Assembly: GCA_009193035.1 (NCBI GenBank)
Contig: SWDT01000248.1
Span: 1-64,000 of the forward strand
DNA from: Halicephalobus mephisto
Taxonomy: Eukaryota > Nematoda > Chromadorea > Rhabditida > Panagrolaimidae
Length of the DNA: 64,000 nucleotides
Direction of reading: 5' to 3'
Position numbers and translations under genes: made by a program. The notes beneath the pieces are model-generated. The model had not been told where the DNA came from. It saw only the letters and a program-made list of their open reading frames with translations, and ran no database searches. This document shows, one piece after another, positions 46,001 to 57,529 of this stretch (position 1 is the stretch's first letter; each line of letters opens with the position of its first letter).

Positions 46001-47971
46001 AAATCGAAATCTGAACTACAGGGTTCTAGAAAGTTTTAAAAATCTGCATCGAGATGATTTTGCAAATTTTTATTTTTATTTTTGATTTTTTTCAGAATGG
46101 AGCAAATGTGAACATGCCGAAGACTTACGAGAAGCCGTCACCTCTCCAGATCGCCGTGATGAAGGACAACATGGAGATTGTGAAGTACCTCCTCGACCAC
46201 GGAGCCGACCCGAACGCGATGCACGGATGTTTCGGATCCGCTTTGCATATCTCTCTCTGTACAGAAAACCAATTCCAATATGAAATTGCCGAAATCCTCC
46301 TGAAGTACGGTGCTGATCCGAACATCAACGGTCCGGATGCCGATGGCAGAATTATGAAATCTCCTTTTGTGGAATTCCTCAGGGCAAAAGAAGACAGGAT
46401 CCCCAACCCTAGAATTATCCTATTGTTGTTAAGTTACGGCGGGAAAATTATCGGAAAACAATCCCAACAGGACCCTCGTGGACAGTTGAGAAATATCGCA
46501 AATCTGGTCAGCGTGGCCCCTGAGATAGCCGAACACCTCCTGACCTTGATGGAAGAGACAGATAGGACTTCCTTGGATCGACTTTGCCATTCTGAATCCC
46601 TCCCAGTGGAGACTAGGAATTTTTTGTTGGAAAAAACCAGGTTAGATTTGTTTTTAAAAATAATTAAAATTAATAATCCCAATTTCTCACTTTGTGGTAA
46701 AATTTAAAAAACCACTATGTAAATTTCTTAAAAATTTCACGAAGTCGTTTTAGAGCGAATTTCTGAAATTTAGGTAAAAAAGAGAGAAGAGAGCAAGTGC
46801 GAGTAAAGAGAAGAGAGCAAGTGCGAGTAAATAGAAGAGAGTGAGTGCGAGTAAAGAGAGAAGAGAGGGAGTGCGAGTCAAAAGAGGAGAGAGCGAGTCG
46901 AAAAGGAGAGAAAGAGTCGACTGTGTTAACACTTGCCAGTTTTACCTTTTTGAAGCTCTTTCATCTTTTGCGCGCGAATTCAAAAATTTGAAAAAAATTA
47001 CTTTTTGCTTACAAATTTCTTATCTTTTAAAAATTAATTGTGACTTTATAAAACTTGGAAATTTTTTCGAACTTAAAATATAAATTATTAATTCAAAATT
47101 TTTCGTAATCGAAATTTAAAAATCCCATAATTTAATTATTAATAAAACCAAAGCGATGACTTTGTTCGTTAAAGCGAGTAATTTGTTAATACCGACGTCA
47201 CGTGAGTCGTCGAATTCGTGATGAGATGTTTCTGTTCCAATTTTTACAACTTTAATTTAAAAATTCCAAAAAATCCTTTTTTTTAACAGAAAATCATTAT
47301 TTTATTAATTTTATTATTAGTTAAATTATTTTTTACAGATCTGATTACGAAATAATTTTTAAAATAAGACTTCAAGAAATTAATAATTTTCAGAAACATA
47401 TATGGTTACAATTATTATTTAAAATATATTAAATTTTAATAAATTTACCAGATTGCCAAATAAAAATGTTTTTTATTTTCGCGAAAAATGAGGGAGTTTC
47501 AGAAAAATCAAAACTGGAAAATCTGGCAATTCTATCAAAATTGACTCGCATTTTTTTACTTAAATTTTTGAACTTTTTAGAAAATTATAAATTTATATAA
47601 AATAATTTCAAAAAAATCTTAATTTTGAATTCCCGCGGAAAGTAGGGAAATTTTGCAAAAATGGAAAAAGTGGAAAATCTGGCAATCATTAAAATCGACT
47701 CGCACTTTTTCTACCTAAATTTTAGAACTTTCTAGAAAATCCTAAAAATCCGAACCATAGCAATTTTATGAAAAATTTCATTTTCAAATTTTGTAATAGT
47801 ATGACTTTGGAAATTGTTTAATTTTTAATTTTTAATTTCAGAATCCCAAAAAGCCTTCAGCAACTGTGTCGGTTGCGTCTTCGATCCATGTTGCAGCCTC
47901 TTCAGCCGGAGGCGATGGAAAAATTACCTCTGCCTTCTTTAATGAAAAACTTCATCATCGGATTAAGTTGA
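43053..47971 (+). CDS. Ankyrin-repeat and SOCS-box protein (ASB type)
   Basis: Predicted substrate receptor of a Cullin-5/Elongin BC ubiquitin ligase. Exons: 43053-43142, 43192-43266, 44573-44671, 45145-45666, 46096-46640 and 47842-47971, giving 486 residues. Ankyrin repeats run from about residue 37 to 330, for example DGLTPLHYACHKGYFAAAKLLL, SIGYSALHLCAERGNYQLLK, EPLRLAIERGHYECAKLLLE, DGMTPLMKACRHREKG, ALHYAVMSGSLKLIEFLIE and SPLQIAVMKDNMEIVKYLL. Several end in the GADPN turn. The last exon encodes a SOCS box: LQQLCRLRLRSML (BC box, with L and C at the expected spacing) and EKLPLPSLMKNFI (Cul5 box LPLP). Introns 4 and 5 contain foldback repeats of family R1. The exact ASB paralogue is not determined. 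Confidence 0.88.
43310..43800. repeat. Intronic repeats of 'gaagcttctggagtctttag' type
   Basis: A ~120-bp block near 43312-43425 is repeated at 43426-43550, followed by looser 'ttctgaaatttttgaata' words. This is in intron 2 of the ankyrin/SOCS gene. Confidence 0.7.
44330..44480. repeat. ~42-bp T-rich tandem repeat
   Basis: Four copies of a unit with 'tttacttttttgaaaaattt' and a T-run, just upstream of exon 3. Confidence 0.75.
44690..45120. repeat. AT-rich tandem repeat in intron 3 of the ankyrin/SOCS gene
   Basis: Repeats of 'aaaataattaaaatattt' shift to repeats of 'ttaagaataattttagaaat' and fill the intron up to exon 4. Confidence 0.7.
45758..45942 (+). repeat. Dispersed foldback repeat R1, copy E
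   Basis: Complete copy in intron 4 of the ankyrin/SOCS gene, in gene orientation: 'gaattcgcgggcaaaggga', 'gtggcaaattttccaatc', 'atcactcagatcaactcgcg', CT tract, 'tttacctaaaatttc'. Confidence 0.88.
46770..46988 (-). repeat. Dispersed foldback repeat R1, copy F (minus orientation)
   Basis: On the plus strand it begins 'aaatttaggtaaaaaagaga', has a long 'gagagcaagtgcgagtaaa' purine tandem, and ends 'ttttgcgcgcgaattcaaaa'. It is the reverse of copies B, D and E, 1.0 kb downstream of copy E in the same gene. Confidence 0.82.
47480..47730 (+). repeat. Degenerate R1 relatives, copies G and H
   Basis: 47486-47570 and 47630-47725 share 'tggaaaatctggcaat', 'gactcgca' and 'acttaaatttt' or 'acctaaatttt' with R1, but lack the CT tract. 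They appear to be older or shorter members. Confidence 0.6.
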
Positions 47972-48792
47972 TATCTCAATCAAAAAACTCCAAAAATCTC
48001 TCGAATGATGCCCGATTCTGATGCCAAAGAAAAAAATTCTTGATCCTGCCTTAAATTTTTCAAATATATATAATTTTAAAAATTTAAAAAAAATTAAAAA
48101 TTAAAAATTTATTCATACGAGTTTCCTAATTTATTTTTGAATATTTTAAAAAAAAATATTTATTTGGTTGTATGTACAAATTTGGTTTTAGATAAATTAA
48201 TATTTATTTGGATTTTTATAAAAAATAAAATTCTTTAAAATTCGAAATTTTAAAATTTTTTCAAAAATCTACAAAATTCTGAAACATTCTAGAATCCTAT
48301 AGAAGTCTACAGACAATTCTGAAATCAAAAAATCTTCGGAATTTTCCAGATTTTTAAATTTTTATAATCCTTCCAGAAGATTCTAAATTTTCCAAAACTT
48401 TCAGAATTTTTCTAAAAAATCTTAAAACTTTTCAGAATCCCGTATGTACTTCTAGGATCCTTTCAGAAGATCTCAAAACTTTTTCCAGAAGATTCTAAAA
48501 CCTTCTAGAATCCTTCCAGAATCCCGTATGTATTTCTAGGATCCTTCCAGAAGATCTCGAAACTTTTTAAAACCTTTCAAAATATTCCAAAACCCTTCAA
48601 ATATCCCCTAACTTCTTAAACACCTCCAAAACCCAATAACCTTCAACTAAATCCCTACCATAATTACTTTGCAATAATTTATTTTTCCATTCATCTACTA
48701 TAAATAATTATTTAAACCATAAAAACCATGATTAAAAATATTTCGGCAACCAAAACCAATCAATCACAGGCGTTCCATTAAAACCTCAAATT
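47972..48792. other. Convergent 3' interval between the ankyrin/SOCS gene and sec-24
   Basis: AT-rich, then from 48240 repetitive 'cttccagaagattctaaa' and 'aatcccgtatgtacttct' words. It probably contains both 3' untranslated regions. No exon is visible. Confidence 0.5.
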
Positions 48793-51700
48793 TTAGGCAA
48801 AATGAAGACGAATCGCACGATGAACTTCACAAAGAAAATCGACATATGAAGCATTTCCAGTAGCATACTTATCTTCAACAAGGAATTTCTTCATCCAAGA
48901 TTCTAATGTATCACTTTCACGAATAATAAACATTTTCATTCCATACGGTCGACGATTATTGATAAACTTACATACACCATGTAATGCAAGATTTCTTGGG
49001 TTATGACAAACCGGAATAACATGCTTAAAAAAATTAATTACCAAATTCAAAAATTACAAACATACCGATTCTGAATTTAATGACTGCAACGAAGGCACAT
49101 TAAAAACATCTTGCACAAGTTGCTGATCTGTCGCATGTCCTGCCCAAATAAACCCAATCATTCCATTATCAATTAGATAAATTTCCGATCGATCTAAGAA
49201 TTCATATGAAGCTCTTGTCATTGTTGTTATATTAAAATGTTTAGTTTCATTAATTCCATCAGTTAATTTAGAAACTGTCAAAATTTGAGGATACAAATAT
49301 CTAATTGACAAATCAACTCTTAATGATGGAACCATTGTCATCAACCATACACGATCATCAACCGTCATTTCACTTCCACTTCCAACAGCATCATTACGAA
49401 GAATACAATTAACAAACAATGGTAATAATTTCAACGTTTCTGGCAATACAAGTTGGCTTAATGGTGAATGACTACTGCATTTTTCTCTATAAGTTGCCAA
49501 AATTTGAGCACATCGTTGAGTTAATTCATCTTTAACTTCTTTTTGAGTTTTCTCACGAACTGTTTTAACCGCATATTTGAAAAAGTGATCAACAACAGTA
49601 TCAATATCCGAACATCTATATATCATTTGATAATCAGATGAAACAGGTAAACGAATATTGTGAATTCTCAAACGACGTTGACCACCACAACTAGTAAATA
49701 GCACAGCAACTTGAATAACTGCCGGCACTTGTTCATCCAATTTATCATCATATTTAATCTCAATAGATATTCCTTTATCTGAATCCAAAGTCCCAACTTC
49801 AATATCAGTAGTGTTATTCATGAAGAAATTTCCAAAAAATCCAGTTGGACGAATACCAGTAGACGTACGAACACGTACCATACAATCAAAAGCAACTTGT
49901 CGTTCAAGATTATGAACCAAATCATAAACAAATCTCAATCCATCACGTTCTGCATCAAAATATTGATATTTGTATACAGTACCTCCAGAAATAGTTGAAA
50001 CAGGAGCAATGGACGCCAAATCAACATTAGAATTCGGAAATAAGAATAAATCAACTGAACAACCCACAGTAATACATTGTTCTCCAAGTTTTGTGTAGAA
50101 ATCAATTGCAGGAGTTAATTGAGTTTTTTCTTTTTCCGTTCCGAGTACCTTTCTATCTTCACGATTCTTTACACGTCCAGGAGCATCAAAAGTAGGAATA
50201 GAACTATGGAAAACAAAAACTTTTCCTGCAAAATTACCAGAACGAAGAGCTTCAATACCAGTCTGAATAGCAGGACCAAGCATTGGTTCAGTAATGCGAG
50301 TTTGTGAAAACGTAGCCACAACTTGTTTCATACATCTAAAAACCAAAAATAATCCAAATAATTCAAATAATAACGTTACCTTCGAATATTCGCTTCAGCT
50401 TCATTAAGTGTGACAAAGAATCCTTCAATAAAAGGAACAAAAACGTCCGTCAAATCGTTGGAAATAAGCATTTCAGCTTTGTCATCGTTATTCAGGTTGT
50501 AAAAATGAATTGCCTGGTCATAAGTGGCAAATCCGACACGGATAGAGGATTCACTTTGATTGTAATCCCTGAAGCAATAATTGTAATATTATAAAAATCA
50601 TAATTAAATTTTTTTATAAAATTATTTCAAATTTTTAGAAGTTGTTAGAAACTAGCCTAAAATTTTGAATTTTGTGGGATGTATATTTCGTAATTTCACG
50701 TTTTCATATATGAATTTTCATGAAATTGTTTAAATATGGATTTTCAAAACTTCAGAAACTAAAGAATCCTAAAATTTGAATTCTGAGTGATATTTCATAA
50801 TTTCACGTTTTTGATAATTAACCATATATGAATTTTAATGAAATTACTCCAATAGATTTTTAAAATTTCAGAAACCAAAGCTACTTAAGTACGGTATTAC
50901 TTTTAAAAAATGAAATTTTAATTTCCCACAACTATAATTTTATAAAATAGATCTAAAAACTTCCATATTGGGATATACAAAGTACAAAACCCTATATTCA
51001 TCTTACAGGGTTAATTTCCATATATGAAATTGCCAAACATATTCGAAAATGATAACTAATATGGAAATAACCTACCGAAAATGGACCATTTTTCTTGTAT
51101 GATAAAAAAAATAAAATTCAAAAGACTCACTTTGGCAAATTACGTAAAACTTCTGAAAAATTGTCGCAGAAAAGTTGAACAAGTCCATTACGAACGGAAT
51201 TATAAGAAACATCCAGCAAAAACATAAAAACTGGTTGTTTTGGTGGGATTTCATTTTTGCAGTATTTTTTAGTTGCGATAAATTCATAAGAACCAAGATA
51301 TAACTCAGGACGATGTTGAATATCAGTACGACGACCAGTGTGATCCAAATGAGCAAAATACATTTCATCAACTAAAAAAATCATAAAATTTTAAAAATAT
51401 ATAAAAATCAAACCTGTCGAAGCAGTGTGACACAATGCACATCGGAATTTCCTACCGCCATCGACGAAATCCATGAACGGAGACATGTAGGCTTGGCATC
51501 TTTGGCATCTGATCGGTCCGAGATCCCCCAAATCGACCACAGGAAGTGGATGTTCGTTTTCAGAAAGTTGAGCAAACGGATTAATCGACAAAGCAAATGG
51601 AATTCCTGTATTCTTCAGAATGTCCGAAGTTTGGGGTACACAGTACAATGAAGATCGGATAAACTTCGGATTACTATTTCCTTGATCTTGTGCATCAAAA

Positions 51701-52542
51701 TCCGTGGTGGACAAAGGCGGATGTTCAGCACTAGCGTATCCAGTTGGGAACGGTCCAGAACGGGTATTACGGTCATCTTCGAAGACTTGAACAGCACTTG
51801 GAAGAGCGGAAAGATCAAGTCGTCGTGGGGCCTGTCCATAAGGATCACCGGAAGACCCAGGAACAGCTGGAGGATACCCAGGAGGCATGCCAGCCTGAGG
51901 AGGACCGAATCCAGGTTGAGGAAACCCAGGAGGGCCTGGAGAAGGGAAATTCTGCTGAGGAAAGCCCTTCTGAGGATACTGAGAAAAACCAGAAGGTGAA
52001 TTAGGTTGGTTGGGAGGGAAGCCCGGAGGAACGTTGGCCTGAGGATTTCCAGTTGGTTGCTGATATCCAGGAGGAATATTGGGTTGATTGGCAGCGTGAC
52101 TTGGAGGATTCGCTTGAGGAATTCCACTCATTTGCGGAGGATGTTGATATCCAGGTGGTACCGTAGGTGGATTCGGAGCATGACTTGGAACACTAGGTTG
52201 ATTATTGGCATTCATCGCAGGGGGATATTGATATCCAGAAGGTACACTTGGCGGACTTGGAACTTGAGCTGGAGCAAAATTAGCTTGACCATTGACGTTC
52301 GCTTGCGGCTGTTGTTGATACCCAGAAGGTACAGTAGGTGGATTAGGGGCAAAATTAGCTTGACCGTTGGAGCTCACTGGATATCCAGGAGGAACATGAC
52401 TTTGTCCATTCTGCTGGTAGGTAGGTGGTTGTGGGCCCTGAGGGTATCCAGGAGGGACCTTGTTTGGAGCAGGATAGGCAGTCTGACTTGGGTTCTGTGT
52501 AACAGGTTGATAACCAGGTGGAGGTACCTGACCCGGGTGCAT
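48793..52542 (-). CDS. sec-24: COPII coat subunit SEC24, C/D type
   Basis: Cargo-selecting subunit of the COPII inner coat at endoplasmic-reticulum exit sites; pairs with SEC23. Exons 52542-51414, 51371-51131, 50568-50380, 50335-49066 and 49023-48793 give 1019 residues. Residues 1-230 are a Pro/Gly/Gln-rich tail with many VPPGYQ-type repeats. The zinc finger is C346-x2-C349 with C368-x2-C371 (CQRCQAYMSPF, FRCALC). The trunk has HRPELYLGSYEFIATKKYC and FMFLLDVSYNSVRNGLVQLF. The beta-sandwich part has RVRTSTGIRPTGFFG and CGGQRRLRIHN. The helical part (RCAQILATYREKC) and the gelsolin-like end (EIYLIDNGMIGFIWAG, ASYVDFLCEVH) follow. LGDLGPIRC and the zinc finger place it with SEC24C/D rather than A/B. 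The ATG is one base after a TTTCAG acceptor. The repeat-rich N-terminus also gives long open frames on the other strand; these are shadows. Confidence 0.95.
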
Positions 52543-53224
52543 CCTGAAAGTTCATATATAAAATGACCCCAAAAACTCTGTCATCCAGTCAAATATATCT
52601 CTATCACGAATAACAACACCTAAAAACGCCCTTCACAAGATGTCATTCACAAAACAACGAAAATTAAAAGAAATAAAACGAAAAATCCAAAGAAAAACGA
52701 AAAACGAAAAACCAAAGACTTCCAACGAAGCAAAATGGAGCTGGCGTTGTCAACTCGTCCATAATGCCAGAGATTTGAGTAATTATTCATCTTTAATTTT
52801 AAGAACTTTTTCAATTTAAATTTTATTAATAACTTTATTTTAAAAATTAAAACCAAAAACGTCCAACGTGTTACATCGAAAGCAAACGTTGAATTGCAGA
52901 ACAAACGTGGCGGGACCAACAAGGACTCGATTGACCAAATCGGTTCACAGATGGACAGCGCAATTTGCACGACCAATTGGAAATAACGACAAGACTGACC
53001 TCGAATATGTTGCGCTGCATAGGAACGGCCAGACTCGATTTAGATTTGTTTGTCTCCGAATTGTGCATGTTTTCGATAGCACCTTTCCAAGTACTCTGTG
53101 GTCATAGTCATAAGTGCATTTCTTCGATCGAAACTATGACTATCAATTTTATGAATAAATTTGTTTTCTTCTTATTAAAATGATAGTATTTTGTGTAATT
53201 AATATTAATTTTTTGTGTTATCCA
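52543..53224. promoter_or_regulatory. Upstream region of sec-24
   Basis: Not repetitive, with a GC-richer part at 52860-53120. Both strands have open frames of 65-80 codons there, but neither resembles a known protein or starts next to an acceptor. It could be the sec-24 promoter or outron, or an unrecognised exon. Confidence 0.4.
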
Positions 53225-53270
53225 TCATTGTTATTGTGGTAAAATAGATCCTGAAAAGAAAACAGCACTG

Positions 53271-54340
53271 GTCACAGAATGCCAGGAAATTACTGGGAAG
53301 TAAATTTGGCGTTCTGTGACTAATGGAAAAATTGATTTTTTACTTTTTTTAAATTTAACTTTTTTATATTATTATTTACCACTTTTATCTCTATCAACCA
53401 GAATTCTCAACGCGAAAATGTCATTAACCACAGAACGCCAAATTTACTTTTCAGTAATTTCCTGACGTTCTGTGACCAATGAAAAACTGATTTTTTACTT
53501 TTTTTAAATTTAATTTTTTTATATTATTTACTACTTTTACCTTTATCAACCAGAGTTCTCAACGCGAAAATGTCATTAACCACAGAACGCCAGGAAATTA
53601 CTGGAAAGTAAATTTGGCGTTCTGTGATTAGTGAAAAAATTGATTTTTTATTTTTTTTAAAATTTAACTTTTTTATATTATCCATCTTGATCAAGGAGAG
53701 AGCTTTGAGTAGAAATGGAATTAGTCACAAAAGACCAAAATTTACTTTATTATGAATGAACAGACTTGGCGTTTCGTGACCAATGAGAAATTAATTTTTT
53801 ACAGTTTGCCAATTCTTATTTACATTGTTTAATATTATCCATAATTCTCATCTTTTTCAACCAAAGTTCCCAGAACGAAAATGGCATTGAACACAAAATG
53901 CCAAAAAATTAATGAAAGACAAATTTGGCGTTCCGTGACTAGTCGAAAATTCATCTTTTTCTTCAAAAATATTTTTTTAACTTTTTTATTTTATTCATTA
54001 TTTTCATTTTTATGAATGAGAGAGTTCCCAACGCGAAAAGGGCATCAATCACAAAACGCCAAAATTATTTTATCACTGGAAATTTGGCGTTCTGCGATTA
54101 TTGAAAAATTTATTTTTTTGTATTATTCATTATTTTCGTCTTTATGAATGAGAGTTCCCAACGCGAAAAGGGCAACAGTCACAAAACACCAAAACTGTTT
54201 TATCACTGGAAATTTGGCGTTCTGTGATTATTGAAAAATTCATTTTTTTAACTTTTTGTATTATTCATTATTTTCATCTTTATGAATGAGAGAATTCCCA
54301 ACCCGAAAAGGGCATCAGTCACAAAACGCCAAGCTCACTT
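53271..54340. repeat. Array of eight hairpin-bearing units spaced ~150 bp
   Basis: Each unit holds an inverted repeat with outer arms 'cacagaacgcca' and 'tggcgttctgtg': 53271-53320, 53427-53476, 53580-53627, 53724-53780, 53890-53939, 54048-54098, 54179-54228, and a left arm only at 54319-54340. Most left arms are preceded by a box near 'aacgcgaaaagggcat' or 'aacgcgaaaatgtcat'. Spacers are T-rich. In the second unit the interior of the hairpin is reversed relative to the first and third. Confidence 0.88.
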
Positions 54341-54650
54341 TCTTCAGCAGCATTCGGACTCCAGACTCAAGTTTTTTCTTTTCGAATACTTTTGGACCTA
54401 ATTTCCCATACAAAGAAAACATTTATATCATGTTTCTTGGCTTGTTTGAGTCGGCAATGTCACTTATGCCTTATTTTTAATGGCCCCTAGAAAGGAACAG
54501 GGCATGAAGGGTTGTTCGTTCATCAGCCTTCCCTCTCATCTAATCCCAGCCACAAAGCGGTACCAGAGCCGCTGGCGTCTGTTGGACCTCCAATTTTGGT
54601 TGTGAGAGATTTGCCGAACCCGTTTCCCGTCATAAACCCAACAAAAATGC
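54341..54650. other. GC-richer unique stretch after the hairpin array
   Basis: 54480-54645 has about half GC and contains 'gaaggaacagggcatgaagg'-like sequence and 'gcggtaccagagccgctgg', which includes a GCGGTACC...CCGC stem. Short frames exist on both strands; none is recognisable. Candidates are a non-coding RNA or an orphan exon. Confidence 0.35.
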
Positions 54651-54659
54651 GGTATTAGG

Positions 54660-55680
54660 AAAATTAAAAATAGTTTTTTACGAAATTGTCCCAGCACGAA
54701 TTTATTCAATTTTTTATTTTTTGATGTGAATTTTCCGAGAAGATTTGGAATTTTCTAAAAATACTTAAGAAATTCTACAAAAATCCAAAAACTTTATGGA
54801 TTCTAAAAAGTCCTCAAAAGTTTCTACAAGATTCTGGAGATATTTATGGATTTTCGAAATCTCCAATAAGATTCTAAAAAGTCCTCAAAAGTTTCTACAA
54901 GATTCCGGAGATATTTATGGATTTTCGAAATCCCCAATAAGATTCTAAAAAGTTCTCAAAAATTTTCACAAGATTCCGGAGATCTTCATGGATTTCCGGA
55001 ATCTTTCAAAAATTTCTGCAAGATTCTAAAAAGTCTCCAGCAGTTTTAGAAGACTTGTAGAAGTCTTCATATTCTTCTACAGAGCTTCTAAAAACTTCAT
55101 GAAGTCTTAAAAATCCTCAAGATTCTTCTACAAGATACTTAAAGTTCCGGAAGTTTTAAAACAATTCTAAAAACTTCTATAGTCTCCAAAATCGGAACAT
55201 TTTAGATTTTAAGAAATTTTCAAAATTATCTGAAAATTCTTAAAAATCTAAAAATCTAAAATTTTCAAAGTAATCCTAAAATCAGAAAATTCTTAAAAAT
55301 CTAAAAATCTAAAATTTTCTAATTAATCCTAAAATCAGAAAATTTCTCAAAATAATAAAAATCTAAAAAGTCCTAATTAATTCTAAAATCTGAAAATTCT
55401 AAAAAATCTAAAAATCTAAAATTTTCTAATTAATCCTAAAATCAGAAAATTCTTAAAAATCTAAAATTTTCTAATTAATCCTAAAATCTGAAAATTTTTC
55501 AAAGTAATAAAAATCTAAAAAGTCCTAATTAATTCTAAAATCTGAAAATTCTAAAAAATCTAAAAATCTAAAATTTTCTAATTAATTCTAAAATCTGAAA
55601 ATTCTGAAAAATCTAAAATTTTCTAATTAATCCTAAAATCAGAAAATTCTCTCAAGATCGTGAAAAATTCTATACGAAAA
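54660..55680. repeat. Two adjacent tandem repeats
   Basis: 54760-55010: three copies of a ~85-bp unit ('aaagtttctacaagattc', 'ggagatatttatggatttt'). 55190-55650: eight copies of a ~55-bp unit ('aatctaaaattttctaatta', 'atcctaaaatcagaaaat'). Confidence 0.8.
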
Positions 55681-55919
55681 GGCTGAAAATGGATTGGTTG
55701 CTCTCAAAAGCATGAGCAATCTGATGTTTTCGCTTTGATTTGTTTTTCGAAGGGATCAATGCGATTTTCTCGCATGTGGAAACTACTTAGTGAACTTGTT
55801 GCGCGATTTTTTTTCATTCTTAATGTTTGACGTTTTCATTTTTTATAAACTCGAAAAAAAACAATTTTATGTGAAATTTTGTATTTTTTAAAATTTGATT
55901 CCGTGAAAACTTAATTTTT

Positions 55920-56440
55920 TGGAGAATTTTAGAGTTTGTAAAATTTTATTGAAAATTTTAGAAATGTTTGAATTATTTTAGAAGGCTTTTGGGAGATCCT
56001 AGAATTCAGTTTGGAAGCTTCTGGTGGATTCTAGAAATTTCTAAAATTGATTAAATATTTTCGAAATTTCTAGAATCCAGTTGAGAGGCTTCTGGCGAAT
56101 TCTAGAAATTTCTAAAATTGATTAACTATTTTTAAAACTTCTAGAATTCAGTTTGGAAGCTTCTGATGGATTCTAGAAATTTCTAAAATTGATTAACTAT
56201 TTTTGAAATTTCTAAAATTCAGTTGAGAGGCTTTTGGCGAATTTTAGAAATTTCTAAAATTGATTAAATATTTTTAAAACTTCTAGAATTCAGTTTGGAA
56301 GCTTCTGATGGATTCTAGAAATTTCTAAAATTGATTAAATATTTTTAAAACTTCTAAAATCTGCTTAAATACTCTTGAAAACTCCTAGAATCCAGTTGGG
56401 AGCTTCTGGAATCTTTTAGAAGTTTCGAAATTCCAATTCA
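55920..56440. repeat. ~80-bp tandem repeat with 'ggcttctggcgaattctag'
   Basis: Five copies of a unit with 'ttctagaaatttctaaaatt', 'gattaactatttttgaaa' and 'cagttgagaggcttctg'. Words of this kind also occur as the background at 8500-8800 and 62800-63450. Confidence 0.8.
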
Positions 56441-56754
56441 AAATTTCTAGAATCTTCAAAAATCCACAAAAATATTTTTTCAAAGTAATCCCTAAAAATG
56501 ATCCATATATCAAATCCAATTTTTTTCAAAATTATATTCAGAATCTGTAATTCGATTTGGCTAAATTTCTTTTGAAAGACGATAATCCAAAAAAATCGTA
56601 AATCTTAATTTTCGTTTTTTTTCGTTTTTATTCATTTAAAAAACTAATTAATCAACTGTAATCGACGCAGAAATGTAATTAATTACGAAAAATAATTAAT
56701 AATAATAGTAAATTTGAAGAAAACAAAAAATTTTGAATTTTTCATCGGAAATTT

Positions 56755-57215
56755 TACGCAATGACTAATCGAATTCGTTTTTTTAAAATTTTTCATATAT
56801 TAATTTCCCCATTTTTATTTTATTTATAACTTTTAGGAAAATAAAGATCTAAATAAGTTTTAAAATTTGTAAATTTGAAACAAAAAATAAAGTTGAAGAC
56901 CGTCGCGCAATGACTAATAGAATTCGCTTTTTTTTAAACTTTTTCGTATATAAATTTCCCCATTTTTATTTTATTTATAACTTTTAGGAAAATAAAGATC
57001 CAAATAAGTTTTAAAATTTATAAATTTGAAACAAAAAATAAAGTTGAAGACCGTCGCGTGATAACCGATCGAATTCGTTTTTTTTTAAAATTTTTCATAT
57101 ATGAATTTCCACATTTTTCTTTTATTTATAATTTTTAGAAAAATAAAAATTCAAATAAGTTTTAAAATTTGTAAATTTGAAACAAAAAATAAAGTTGAAA
57201 ATAAAAGCAAATTCT
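56755..57215. repeat. ~145-bp tandem repeat
   Basis: Three copies with 'cgcgcaatgactaatagaat', 'aatttccccatttttatttt', 'taacttttaggaaaataaag' and 'aaaataaagttgaagacc'. Confidence 0.82.
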
Positions 57216-57529
57216 GTTAGTCATCGCGCGACTGTTTTTTTAACTTTTCATATATGAATTTTCGATATTTATTAATTCCAAAAAAGAAAAAATACAGTTA
57301 ATTAGAAAATAAAATTAGAGGAGAAAAAAGTTAAAATCATTTGTCGGGGATTAATGAGATTAGTGACAGAATTTCGTTTTATTTTTCATGTATAAATTTT
57401 CTGATTTTTATTTGATTTTTTATTTCACAAAGATGCTTAAAAATTGAATACAGATTTCCAATGTAGATCTGATAGGTTATGAAATGAGATAAGTTCTAGA
57501 AAATTTTTGAAGAATTTTATTTTTTTCGA

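Noticed and set aside
51682..52566. Plus-strand frames of 86-186 codons opposite sec-24 exon 1
   Set aside because: They mirror the Pro/Gly-rich repeats of SEC24; the minus strand is clearly coding, with a zinc finger and splice phases that fit.
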